From assembly GCA_944548615.1 (NCBI GenBank), contig OX155980.1:41379865-41443864 (forward strand): a stretch of DNA of 64,000 nt. The letters are read 5' to 3'. This stretch comes from Micropterix aruncella. Its lineage: Eukaryota > Arthropoda > Insecta > Lepidoptera > Micropterigidae. The notes beneath the pieces are model-generated. The model was not told the DNA's origin. It saw nothing but the letters and a program-made list of their open reading frames with translations, and ran no database searches. The translations under genes were made by a program, and so were the position numbers. Shown here in pieces: positions 49,625-60,074 of the stretch (positions are counted from its first letter, which is position 1; each line of letters starts with the position of its first letter).

Positions 49625-50620
49625 TAACCTAAGGTGACTTATTGGGATATTTACTTATTGGCATTTTAAATTGTCAATCGCAGATTGACGATTTTTCCGC
49701 GGAGACGAGTCCCTCGCGACTCCACCGGGCAGTGCTCCGTTGGAAAGCCGTTCTAGAGATTCCAAGCGGCAGATCGCCCAAGATATATTCGAGCGGAGGC
49801 AAGACGCGCGCCTACATCTCACATGATTCAAGTAAAATCGCGTCCTTACAATTTAGGTATGCTGCCCAGTTTCTCGCACTGATAAGGCTCGAGAAGACGG
49901 CGTTCTACGCGCTGCTTCGATGTGAAGTCCTCGTCTATAGATAATTGCCTCCTTTTAGCCTCTTGCTTTCGGCCAGGATTGCAAAATTCATGCTGAACAT
50001 CACTATTTCTACTAGGATCGACTGCGAACAACCTTTACCAATACGGAGTAATCTTACAGCATATGTTATGGAATCCTCGTTAGGATCGAGTTTCAAATGT
50101 AAATAGAAGTTTTAAACAGCCAAGCATAAATGTCTGTTTCTCGTCTTTGAGTATCGGGATAGTAAACTTTCTCAATGCGATGTTCCAAAAAAGCCATCGC
50201 AGGTTGAGTGCAAGTATTCCGTTCTATGGATTATCATACCTGGCGCTGGAAAGATGCCATCATATTCGAGATATCCAGGAGATTGTTAATAATTTCTGTA
50301 ATATCTGTCAAAAGAAAAAGGTAATCTAACATATTCAATGTAATTCTTCTAATTAAATGACCAAAATTTAAATAACATCCAATCTTTAAAAAGGTATGTA
50401 GACTTAAGGGTGTGTAAACACGTAGGCTTATTAAAAATATCAATGTACTGCTAAAGCTCCTTTTTTAGTCATTGTGTGTGAAAATGTCTCATAGCATGAA
50501 CCTCTTTGCTCAAGAAAGTACGAAACCTTCGTCACGCGAGTAAAAGTGGTAATCAATCGGCTTTATTTTAATTCACCTAATTTACAACCACATTTTAATT
50601 ACAAGCACATTTTTTCTTTA
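49625..50620. other. intron B-C remainder, no gene seen
   Basis: An ORF at 49642-49944 (Arg/Ser-rich) has no domain recognised and no fitting splice sites. The phases of exons B and C join without it. Confidence 0.5.
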
Positions 50621-50624
50621 ACAG

Positions 50625-51066
50625 ATTTCCAAACCATATCGAATCAGGATTCATCGAAGTGCTGGCGCCACCCGCTTCGTACTACCCAGACATGGAGAAG
50701 CTGAGGATCACCTTCGGCGACCCCATTGAGAGAGTGCGGTGGAGGGCGAAGCAGAACCTCGACTTCTCATTTCTCATGTCTTACTCCCAGCCGAAGGGCA
50801 CTTTCTACGTCCAGCTAGAAGACGACATCCTGGCGAAGAAGAACTTCATCAGCACGATGAAGAGCTACGCGATTGAAGTGACTTCCAGGAATGAGGAGTG
50901 GTTCGTACTTAACTTCTGCCAACTTGGATTCATCGGGAAAATGTTCAAATCCGCTGAGCTGCCGTGGGCGATAACGTACTTTCAAATGTTTTACGACCTC
51001 AAGCCGGTGGACTGGCTATTGGATGACCTGATCGACGCTAAGGTTTGCAGTCTGGAGAAAGATGTG
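50625..51066 (+). CDS. Mgat4: Mgat4 exon C: catalytic core with EDD motif
   Basis: The acceptor TTTCTTTAACAG precedes 50625 and the donor GTG|GTAAGC follows 51066. The first base completes Gln with exon B. Residues 186-332 contain IEVLAPPASYYPDMEKL, ERVRWRAKQNLDFSFLM, YVQLEDDILAKKNF, QLGFIGKMFKS and PVDWLLDDLIDAKVC, nearly all conserved across MGAT4 proteins. E250-D251-D252 (50818-50826) is the DXD-like motif that binds the divalent cation and UDP-GlcNAc. The catalytic residues look intact. Confidence 0.97.
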
Positions 51067-51539
51067 GTAAGCATTCACACCAATTCTAACGCATATCTTT
51101 AAAACTTTCGCGGTTTTTCGATATTAACGTTTGAGGACATTTTTATTAGGAACTCAATTTCTTCTACTTGGACTTTAGCACTTTTAAATCTTGTAACCTT
51201 TAATGATTATTTTATTTATGACATATTTTTTCTAACTATTGACTATTTACGTTGGTAAATCCAATCATTCTGATAATCAAAGTTGGATTATTATATATAA
51301 AAAAATGTTGACAGTTTCCATTGTGCCATTTTTATTATTGTAATTTTATATTTGTAATATTTCAATGTGATTATTCTACAATATATCCAACTATTCGTTT
51401 TTATATTCGCTTAGTATTTAGCAGCTTAGTATTAAGCAACTTTCGTATTTAGCAGCTTAAATTATTTTTAAAAGATTGTTTTTTTAAAATTATATATTTA
51501 ATTATTATTTAATTTTAAAATGTGTAAAAAATAGTCAAA

Positions 51540-51790
51540 CTGTACACCACTTAATTATGCTTATTTATTTTTTTATTTATTTAAAAATTAATTACTATAA
51601 AACATTGATTTGCTTACAAAAATAACAGAAACCGAATGGCAAAACCTTAACCTTTTGCTTATTTGATTCTCTCACCCAACTGGGACTAGCCCGTTCTAGA
51701 GTGGACAGGACTCTAACATTACAATCAAGTTTGCTTGATTGCTTGATTGCTTACATACTAGTTTGCCATTTAAGGTGAATCCTGTAAAAC
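51540..51790 (-). repeat. dispersed repeat F, minus copy
   Basis: The reverse complement matches 38940-39200: AAGCAAAAGGTTAAGGTTTT, CTAGTCCCAGTTGGGTGA and AATCAAGCAAACTTGATTGT, with the (TTTA)n end at 51560-51585. It lies in intron C-D. Confidence 0.7.
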
Positions 51791-52093
51791 CGAATCGACA
51801 ATACCAATATTAGGGATTTCTATCAACTGGCTTATTTTATAAATAATATATAATAAAAAAAAACAAAGTAGTGTCTAGAAAATCATGTTTCCTATATATA
51901 CCATGTTCTTAACTGCAGGATATCTTATCTCCTTGCTACACTTTCTAAAATGTCAAAATAATTGAACTGAAACTGATGCTTTATTTTTATCGACGTTAGT
52001 TGCATTGAAGCTGAATGAACGAGTATTCAGCCTTTAGGTTCAGAAGCCATAACTAAAGTTGCTGTTTAAGTTTCCTCTATTCTTTTATTTCAG

Positions 52094-52189
52094 AAACGTT
52101 GTCGACAGCGTCTAAAGGCATACAAACCTTCCCTCTTTCAACACATTGGAACACATTCGTCATTGAAAGGGAAAATACAAACACTAAAG
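52094..52189 (+). CDS. Mgat4: Mgat4 exon D: short 32-codon exon
   Basis: A 96-bp exon, phase 0 at both ends, with acceptor TCTTTTATTTCAG and donor AAG|GTAATA. It encodes residues 333-364, including YKPSLFQHIGTHSSLKGKIQ. This matches the conserved PSLFQHVGLHSSL region at the end of the MGAT4 catalytic domain. Skipping it would keep the frame but remove a conserved segment. Confidence 0.95.
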
Positions 52190-52639
52190 GTAATATTTAC
52201 TCAATGAACTCGTTCACTCTCTTTTGTCGCATAAATGCCCTCTTGCCTGGCTGATATAAAAATGCAGTGATTCTGTAAACTCAAGACTTCTTTCCTCAAG
52301 ACCACTCCCTGGCACATTGAAGGCTGACTAAACCATGGTTTTTCTAGGAAAAAATGTGGTTTTCCTTTGCCTTCCACACCGCGATGCTGTTGGAAATGTA
52401 GGTTCTACTTCTACGCTCAGTGTCCAACTATATCCAACGGCATACTCTATCTTCTAGCCGGTATTCAAAATCCAGATTGGCCCCGATGTTTGGTTGTTTG
52501 CGCAGTTGTTGTATAATAACTCAAAAAGCGATCTTAACGCTGAAATTAATTGGCGTTGCTTCGGCCGCTTTCGGCAAACTTAGATCCAAGGTTTTTCGCT
52601 CGCATGATGTCAAGTTAGCGACGAAAATTTCTGTTCACA

Positions 52640-53040
52640 TGGTAATTGTACTGCAGAATCTTCTGGGGCCTAACGGGGCCGTAAAGCTTGGGCCTGATGG
52701 CCTGCTTGGGTTTCTAAGGTCGACCCAGCTCACGGTTCAGATCCAATCCGGTAGCCATTTCGAAGAGACACTAACCTGGTAAGGGCCGCCGTGAACTCTA
52801 CCTGCGGCTGTAACCTACAGTAGCTGACAGTTGAGATCGGAGGGAGAACATCTCAGGCGGAACTGGGCGGTTTGCCCATCGGGCTGTGTCAACCTAGCTT
52901 GCGCAATCCGGCGAATTACCGGGGTGAGACGAGCCATTCCGTTCCGCTCCATGGGAGACGGGTTCTCCCTTAGTAATTTACACCCCTCAATACTCAAAGT
53001 TTTAGTTTCTGAGATACGTGGTGCTTATATCTGAAATAAC
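52640..53040. other. GC-rich non-coding block, unrecognised
   Basis: A sharply bounded GC-rich block in intron D-E with short ORFs on both strands and no recognised domain. It is similar in style, not in sequence, to 16790-17720 and 23819-24190. Confidence 0.3.
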
Positions 53041-53564
53041 GCACACTCGATAGAATCCATTTGTAGTGCCTCCAGGAGAACACAAACATTCGCCGTTCAG
53101 ACCGCATCCGAAACACGGAAGTTTTACGTCAGGCTAAAATCCATGTCATAAAAGCATATCTGATGCGGTGGCTGCGCTTGTGCGGACATGTGTAGGTACT
53201 GGATGCCCGAGAAGTTCATGAAACTAATTTCATGAATATTGCTTGCTTGTTCGGGAGTGTTTCGTTATTAACGTCGAAAATGATCATATCGTTTGAAAAA
53301 TCAACGACAAATTTTGTTTCAAACTTAACATGAACGACTTGCAATCGTCGCAAAACATACATTTATCATACATTTTTTTTGTAAAAACCTACCTTTTTTG
53401 TATACCTATAACTTCAATATATTCCAAACGCATTAGACAAATATAAAAATGAGTCGTTATGAACGTCGTTTCGATCGGCGTTAGATCGGTGGTGGGGGAA
53501 ACGGCGCGTTGGCTCGCTTCTCGCTATAGTACGTGCCAAAGGAACGTTATGGTGAGGCAATAAA

Positions 53565-53875
53565 TCAGTAGGCCGGCCCCGCCCCTTTTACAACCTGCTT
53601 GTAGGGATGCGTGTCGCAACCGTGTGATGCGTGTGATGAAACGATGCGTTTCAGCACATCGACATCGAAGTCGTCCAAATTATTCACAGGTGCCGGAACC
53701 GTTAATGTCTTCCTTGGTGTAGAAGGAAGCCCTTCTTGTAAAACTTCTTTCTTTATTTTTCCGAAGGTCCTCAATGTTACTCCAGAAATAAACGCCTTAA
53801 TTTCTTGAGGTTTATTGAGATTGAGCAGCGACTTTTGTCGGGTCACTTTTCAGTACTTCAAAAAATGACAAAGTG
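53565..53875 (-). pseudogene. transposase N-terminal fragment
   Basis: The frame reads ISGVTLRTFGKIKKEVLQEG, LPSTPRKTLTVPAPVNNLDD and FDVDVLKRIVSSH. The helix-turn-helix followed by an STP-basic linker and an LDDFD...IRR-like block is the layout of insect IS630/Tc1-like transposases just before the catalytic domain. It is short, without catalytic residues. The family call rests on motif order only. Confidence 0.45.
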
Positions 53876-54021
53876 TTATGTATAAAGCACCGAGTCTGCA
53901 TGTTAATATTACCCTTCAACTTCAATAGCTCCAGGTGCCAATATGGTCTCCATTGCTCAACTGATAAGCAAGTAATGATGTTTTATTCGCGCAGCATTTT
54001 ATATTATACATATATATATAT

Positions 54022-55331
54022 CTTCAGGTCCAAACAAAATTTTGGGCTAGCGCTTAAGCTGCCCTCTCTGCTCTACGCCAACTCCAGAATAACCAAAAAT
54101 TCGATTCTGTGCAATTCCAAAGATCCGGCAATATCGAAGCACGTAATAAGTGGCCGTAGTGATTCAAATGATCTACAAGCCCGCGTAGACTTCCACAAAA
54201 AGTTACTTACTGGAATCAGCCAGAATGGCACTGGTCTGGGGTATGGCAGTACAACCACGAGCGACGTGGACTTGAAGAAGTCTCTTTTGCGGGGAGATTA
54301 CGACAGCAAGAGTATGGCTCATGCTATTGGCCTTCAATGCCAGAATGATTGGACAACAATTGGGGACTTTTGCATTCCGCCTCCAATGCACTGGAAGGTA
54401 ATGCTCTATGACTGGACGCCAGAGATGCTGAAATTTTATTTGAATGCCTTTCAGCATACACCAGTAACCTCGCTCGTTGGAGCTTTGCCGAGGATAGTTC
54501 TTGTCCCCTCTGTAGCAATACCCCTTGCACAGCTAGACACATTCTAGCTGGCTGCAAGGTGGCCTTAGATCAAGGACGGTACACTTAACGCCATGACAAA
54601 GTTCTCGCTGTTATTCGCGAGGTAATTAGTCTCTCAGTGGCTCGTGCCAACAAGGGTTTGACAGTATCCTCCAAACCCCCAATACAGTTTGTGCGGGATG
54701 GCTTTAAAGGCAAAAAACATTTAACTACAAAACCTTTCTCAATAATCGAGAAAGCTACAGATTGGATTCTGGAGGTTGATTCGGTCTCTAAGCAGTATAA
54801 ATTCCCTGAAAGTCTCGGATGCACAGCCCTCCGTCCAGATATAACTCTTTACTCTCGATCTCGGAAGGTGGCTCTTATTGTAGAATTAACTGTTCCATGG
54901 GAATCAAATATCCCAAAAGACCACGAGTACAAATTAAATAAATACCATGATCTTGCAAATGCCGTAACCCGGAACGGCTTTACTGTTCACCTTCACGCGG
55001 TGGAAGTTGGCGCTCGTGGCCTGCCAGCTAAATCTCTATTTCACCTCTTTAAAGATCTTGGCCTTTCCAGAAAAATAATCAACTCTTTCTTAGAAAAATT
55101 ATCTAAAACTGCGATTTGCGCATCTCAAATTCTATGGCTTCGAAGGGGGAGTGAATGGGTGGTAAGGTGAACGCTCACATGTGGCAAGACAGCTGTCCTA
55201 AACCTACCACAGCCGGTTCGTAAGTCCGGAATCCACTGCTCACCCCCCAGAAGTGTAAAAAAAAATTAGTATTATGATGGGCCCGACTCCGGTCGGTGAA
55301 TTCCATGGCAGCTCCGTTTGTATTTATTGTA
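54022..55331 (+). mobile_element. RLE-type LINE, 3' copy 1 (5'-truncated)
   Basis: From TCTTCAGGTCC (54022) to TTTGTATTTATT (55331) this is nearly identical to 57605-58920. It starts inside the RT thumb region and abuts a TATATATA run, so the junction is 5'-truncated. A 10-bp deletion near 54460 shifts the frame; a TAA stands near 54588. The 3' end directly joins copy 2. Confidence 0.85.
54637..55170 (+). pseudogene. restriction-like endonuclease domain, LINE copy 1
   Basis: 177 codons containing LGCTALRPDITLYSRSRKVA and LIVELTVPWES. The PD ... (D/E)xT arrangement is the PD-(D/E)XK nuclease found at the C-terminus of R2/R4/NeSL-type LINEs, which nicks the target for primed reverse transcription. 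The preceding CCHC (CPLCSNTPCTARHILAGC) is encoded just upstream in another frame after the small deletion. This portion itself is open to its TGA. Confidence 0.75.
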
Positions 55332-55554
55332 AACCCCCTGATCATCAGAATGACAACAACGAAAGAGTTGTGACAGCCGGAGAGACGGTGGACGGCGTGA
55401 AAGAACGCATCGGGTCGATGGCCTTGCAAGCCAGACCCGATAAAGCAAAAAAGAAAAAAAGGAAATATGCCCCCAAGCGGCCTATCAGGGGGGGAGAATT
55501 CCCGCTACCCCAGTTGAAACCCAAAACAACGACACGGCTAAAACGACACCGGAC

Positions 55555-56184
55555 CTTGCTTGCCCTATCTGCGGGAAACAATATAAACGAATAGCATGGT
55601 TAAACAAACACATTGCTGGGCACGATGATAGCGATGCTGCACGTCAGTGTCTTAAACCGTCGCAAGGAGTCACGGACAGAGTTGAACCTCACATGTCCCT
55701 TGACTCCACATCTGCCCGCAGTTTGTCACCCGACCGGTCTCCTCTACCCGCGCAAATCGTATCCTTCCCTCCTCTAAAATTCCCTTCACTTGCGAAAGAG
55801 GACTGGGAATTTCATAATAATAATTTAACTTCTATTCTTGACCACTCTGTGAACCGTAATGCCCCTGCTAGCGTCCAGCTGTCGTCCTTCCAGGTGGCGG
55901 TCCATGAATACTTCTCGGGTGTTTACCCAAAATCTACCCATGTCGACCCGGTTCACAGAGAAAACGCATTTAAGGCAAAGCTCCGTAGGCAAAAGCGGCT
56001 ACTTCGTCCCCAGTTACGTGAAGCCAAGAAAGCCGGGGATAAAGCCCTCTGCCACAACTTCTCGCGCGCGTACCGCTCTATACTAAAACTCATACAGAGC
56101 GTAGCAACGCAAAACGACAAGCGCAAGGCAGCATTTCTCAAATCCAAAGAGGAAGCCCGGTTCGACAAAAACCGTTTTAACTAG
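55555..56184 (+). pseudogene. LINE copy 2: C2H2 finger and basic region
   Basis: CPICGKQYKRIAWLNKHIAGH (C-x2-C-x12-H-x4-H) at about 55562-55624 is the DNA-binding finger typical of RLE LINE N-termini. The frame continues through a Pro/Ser-rich linker and a Lys/Arg-rich helix (KAKLRRQKRLLRPQLREAKK). An in-frame TAG at 56182-56184 then interrupts it; the same frame resumes immediately with RT. Confidence 0.75.
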
Positions 56185-57004
56185 AGCAAAACGGTTTTGT
56201 CTGCCGCCAAGGGAAAAATCCAAATCCCGGAAGAAATGGCCACGGAATACTTTTCGACCACGTATGAGGACCCAATGCGGCTCCATAATTACAGCCCTCC
56301 GCCGGGCATTACACCTCCGCCCCTGCCTACGGTAGCTTTTGCTTCTCAACCTCCATCTCTAGATGAGATTCTTAATCAAGTAAAGAGGAAGCCGTCGGGC
56401 TCTACTCCGGGTCCCGATGGTATTCCCTATTTAGTATACAAAAAATGCCCCTGCCTTCTGCAATATTTAGGATCCATCTTCCGAAATATATGGAATAGCG
56501 GTGTAGTCCCACAGAATTTTGGCCGAGCGACAGTCATCTTAATTCCGAAGGTCCCAGTTTGCACCGGACCAAAGGACGCTCGGCCCATTGCTCTCACAGA
56601 CACTGTGGCCAAAATCTTTTTTAGCATAGTCCACACGAGGATGAGCGAATTCATGCACCGGAATGAGTACCTTGGAGTATCAGTTCAAAAAGGCTTCATG
56701 CGTGGCGTCTCGGGCTGCCTCGAGCACAATTCTCTCCTGGCTGCTGCCATCAAGGATGCGAGACAGCACGAACGCCAAATCAATGTATGCTGGCTCGACC
56801 TAGAGAATGCCTTTGGGTCAGTCCGACACAGTCTCCTCCACTTTGCACTCCGCTGGTACAACTTCCCACCAGTCGTGCGTGACATTGTAGCCTCCTACTA
56901 CAACTGTCTGACTTTCCATGTTAAAACGCAAGAATGGACTACCCGCTCTATACCATATTCAATTGGACTATTTCAGGGCTGTTGCCTCTCCCCGACCGTT
57001 TTTT
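56185..57004 (+). pseudogene. LINE copy 2: reverse transcriptase, first part
   Basis: Contains GSTPGPDGIPYLVYK (block 1), ATVILIPKV, DARPIALTDTVAKIF, QKGFMRGVSGCLEHN, WLDLENAFGSVRH (palm Asp) and GLFQGCCLSP, the standard RT blocks in order. The frame breaks in a T-run near 57000 (one extra base), after which the protein continues in the next frame. Confidence 0.85.
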
Positions 57005-58168
57005 AATATAGTTTTTAATATACTTCTGGAAAGCCTGACCCAGTTTGACAGGAAGTGGGGCTACCGTTTTAAAACAGACGGCCAATACACCTCGTCGTGC
57101 CTCGCTTTTGCCGACGACCTAACTTTCATCACCAGAAGCCCCAAGCAGCTTTCCCTGCTATTACAGAATGTGGATCTTTTCTGCGACTGGTCAGGCTGTA
57201 TAAAAGTGAAGCCCTCCAAATGTTTTTGCCTTGGACTCGCCCGCATGGGCACAAAATTTACATCCTATGACCCCAAATTGGTCTATAAGGGCTCTAATAT
57301 CTCCCTTATAGACCCAAACAATCATTTCAAATTCCTCGGCAGAAAAATCACCCATCAGGGAAAAGACGTCTCGGGCGATCATGTCATAGAGCATTTCAAA
57401 AGTTGCCTGGCGAAAATAGATGCCTTGCTAATTTCTTGCCCTTGTAAGGCCTGGATTTATGACAATTATCTAACGTCACATTTGTCATGGCCCTTTCTTA
57501 TTTACGATTTTACCAAAACCCAACTGTCCCGTCTAGATGCGCTGGTGACAGCTAGTTTAAAATCCTGGCTGTCCTTAGCCAAACCAGCTGACCCCTCGAC
57601 TCTCTTCAGGTCCAAACAAAATTTTGGGCTAGCGCTTAAACTGCCCTCTCTGCTCTACGCCAACTCCAGAATAACCAAAAATTCGATTCTGTGCAATTCC
57701 AAAGATCCGGCAATATCGAAGCACGTAATAAGTGGCCGTAGTGATTCAAATGATCTACAAGCCCGCGTAGACTTCCACAAAAAGTTCCTTACTGGAATCA
57801 GCCAGAATGGCACTGGTCTGGGGTATGGCAGTACAACCACGAGCGACGTGGACTTGAAGAAGTCTCTTTTGCGGGGAGATTACGACAGCAAGAGTATGGC
57901 TCATGCTATTGGCCTTCAATGCCAGAATGATTGGACAACAATTGGGGACTTTTGCATTCCGCCTCCAATGCACTGGAAGGTAATGCTCTATGACTGGACG
58001 CCAGAGATGCTGAAATTTTATTTGAATGCCTTTCAGCATACACTTCCAGACCCCAGTAACCTCGCTCGTTGGAGCTTTGCCGAGGATAGTTCTTGTCCCC
58101 TCTGTAGCAATACCCCTTGCACAGCTAGACACATTCTAGCTGGCTGCAAGGTGGCCTTAGATCAATGA
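57004..58168 (+). pseudogene. LINE copy 2: RT active site to CCHC
   Basis: CLAFADDLTFITR with FADD at 57107-57118 supplies the two catalytic Asp residues. Then come the thumb, FKFLGRKITHQGKD (57329-57370), a linker and the CCHC motif CPLCSNTPCTARHILAGC (C-x2-C-x8-H-x4-C, about 58095-58150). A TGA at 58166-58168 ends the frame; copy 1 has GGA at this position, so the stop is private to this copy. Confidence 0.85.
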
Positions 58169-58280
58169 CGGTACACTTACCGCCATGACAAAGTTCTCGC
58201 TGTTATTCGCGAGGTAATTAGTCTCTCAGTGGCTCGTGCCAACAAGGGTTTGACAGTATCCTCCAAACCCCCAATACAGT

Positions 58281-58763
58281 TTGTGCGGTATGGCTCTAAA
58301 GGCAAAAAAACATTTAACTACAAAACCTTTCTCAATAATCGAGAAAGCTACAGATTGGATTCTTGAAGTTGATTCGGTCTCTAAGCAGTATAAATTCCCT
58401 GAAAGTCTCGGATGCACAGCCCTCCGTCCAGATATAACTCTTTACTCTCGATCTCGGAAGGTGGCTCTTATTGTAGAATTAACTGTTCCATGGGAATCAA
58501 ATATCCCAAAAGACCACGAGTACAAATTAAATAAATACCATGATCTTGCAAATGCCGTAACCCGGAACGGCTTTACTGTTCACCTTCACGCGGTGGAAGT
58601 TGGCGCTCGTGGCCAGCCAGCTAAATCTCTATTTCACCTCTTTAAAGATCTTGGCCTTTCCAGAAAAATAATCAACTCTTTCTTAGAAAAATTATCTAAA
58701 ACTGCGATTTGCGCATCTCAAATTCTATGGCTTCGAAGGGGGAGTGAATGGGTGGTAAGGTGA
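58281..58763 (+). pseudogene. LINE copy 2: restriction-like endonuclease domain
   Basis: As in copy 1: GCTALRPDITLYSRSRKVAL then IVELTVPWES, with the nuclease residues present. It is separated from the RT frame by the TGA at 58166 and an extra A in the run near 58305. Confidence 0.75.
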
Positions 58764-59259
58764 ACGCTCACATGTGGCAAGACAGCTGTCCTAAACCTAC
58801 CACAGCCGGTTCGTAAGTCCGGAATCCACTGCTCACCCCCCAGAAGTGTAAAAAAATAGTATTATGATGGGCCCGACTTCGGTCGGTGAATTCCATGGCA
58901 GCTCCGTTTGTATTTATTTATATGTATGTGGGACTCATTATTACAAAATGCCAAGATAACATTTTACTTAGGACTGCTATGATATGCCATGCTATGATAA
59001 TCGGTTATATATTAAGTACTCATTTAATAACTCTCATCACATAATTAGGTCATTATTTAATTACTCTAATTCTAAAATAATACTTAAACCGATAATATTA
59101 ATAAATATAGCAATCGGTACTATAATAAATGCAGATGTATAATACTGTTTCATCGAGCAAGCGTAATTCATCGATAAGCAATATCGACGTTAGCCGCATC
59201 CTTGTTGACAGCTCGGTTTTTTACCCCGTCGGAACGTTCCTTTGGCCCGTACTATAGTA

Positions 59260-59865
59260 AAATCAGCCGTGGGCACTCGCATTTGCGCGCGTGGCCGAGC
59301 AAGTAAGCAGACGCATACCTACGTAATACGTACTTCAGTACGTACTAATACGTACTTCATACCTACGTATTTTTTAAATATCATTTTTAATAAAAGGATG
59401 TATGTAGTCTAATTGTGTTTTTGTCAATGTGAAATATTGGTGAAATCTAGTTTCGTCGCTTTCTAGTTCATTTACCTACCAATAAATGCTATTCACTTCG
59501 AGTTCCTCTTACTGATTTTATTGGATGCACCCAATATCTCCTCTTCTTTCTTTTATTCTCGAGTAGGCTTAACATAAGTAGGTAGACAATATTTGCTTTA
59601 GCATCCGCATCTGAGTTGAACGAAAACATCGTAGACAAGTGAGGACGATGACGGCCACCACTGAACTGATACGAAAATTCGTCAGAACGCGCGGCGACAC
59701 GACACTGTAGTATAATCACCTGCCCGTTGCTTAGGACAGCGTTGCGACACACGGCGTGGCCCTAATATAATTGCATCTTTAACAACATATTTCAGAATGG
59801 TTTCTATCCCACCTGTTGTAAGGCATTCACATTTTTTGTATTTCTATCATATATTGTATCTCTAT
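59260..59865. other. intron D-E remainder, no gene seen
   Basis: Contains TACGTACTTCA/TACGTATT repeats near 59320-59370. A minus ORF at 59489-59752 shows no recognised domain. Confidence 0.4.
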
Positions 59866-59871
59866 TCACAG

Positions 59872-60068
59872 GACAAGCAGTTTGGTAAAATGAGCCTGTT
59901 TTACCCGCACGCAAACCCGTCTGTGCAGTCGATTCACTCGGATGTGAAAGTTCACAAGAAGTTCACTCTGGGAAGAGCTTACGCAGGAGAGACATTTTTT
60001 TGGGGAGAAGCGCCAGAGTCTGGAGACAAACTCACCTTCGTGTTTGGGGAGCCCTTGGCTGTTAAAAG
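59872..60068 (+). CDS. Mgat4: Mgat4 exon E: start of C-terminal domain
   Basis: The acceptor TCTATTCACAG precedes 59872 and the donor AG|GTAAAG follows 60068. Phase 0 at the start; two bases AG are left at the end. Residues 365-429 (KMSLFYPHANPSVQSIHSDV, GRAYAGETFFWGEAP, GDKLTFVFGEPL) match the beta-rich C-terminal domain of MGAT4 proteins, where vertebrates have ..YMGEDFFWAITP and the F.FDKPV strand. Confidence 0.95.
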
Positions 60069-60074
60069 GTAAAG

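Larger units (their letters stand above)
55332..58920 (+). mobile_element. RLE-type LINE copy 2 (longer), head-to-tail with copy 1
   Basis: Holds an N-terminal C2H2 finger, a nucleic-acid-binding basic region, RT, a CCHC and a C-terminal restriction-like endonuclease: the single-ORF layout of the R2 superclade. About 3.6 kb. The 3' end TTTGTATTTATT is followed by unrelated ATGTATGTGGG. Four visible breaks: TAG at 56182, a one-base shift near 57000, TGA near 58166 and a one-base shift near 58305. Which clade (R2, R4, NeSL, Utopia etc.) is undecided. Confidence 0.8.
53526..59255 (-). mobile_element. Tc1/IS630-like DNA transposon remnant with TIRs, split by LINE insertions
   Basis: TAGTACGTGCCAAAGGAACG starting at 53528 is mirrored by the reverse complement ending at about 59255 (CGTTCCTTTGGCCCGTACTA), with one mismatch, and TA stands outside each end. 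Inside lies a minus-strand transposase remnant (53565-53875). All of 54022-58920 is LINE sequence, leaving about 0.5 and 0.33 kb of the original element. TA flanks and the transposase type fit the Tc1/IS630 superfamily. Confidence 0.6.

Noticed and set aside
49642..49944. Candidate extra Mgat4 exon in intron B-C
   Set aside because: Exons B and C join in phase and match the family without it, and the peptide has no counterpart in MGAT4.
52831..53034. ORFs on both strands in the GC-rich block
   Set aside because: No domain, no conservation cue, and the block is open on both strands simply because it is GC-rich.
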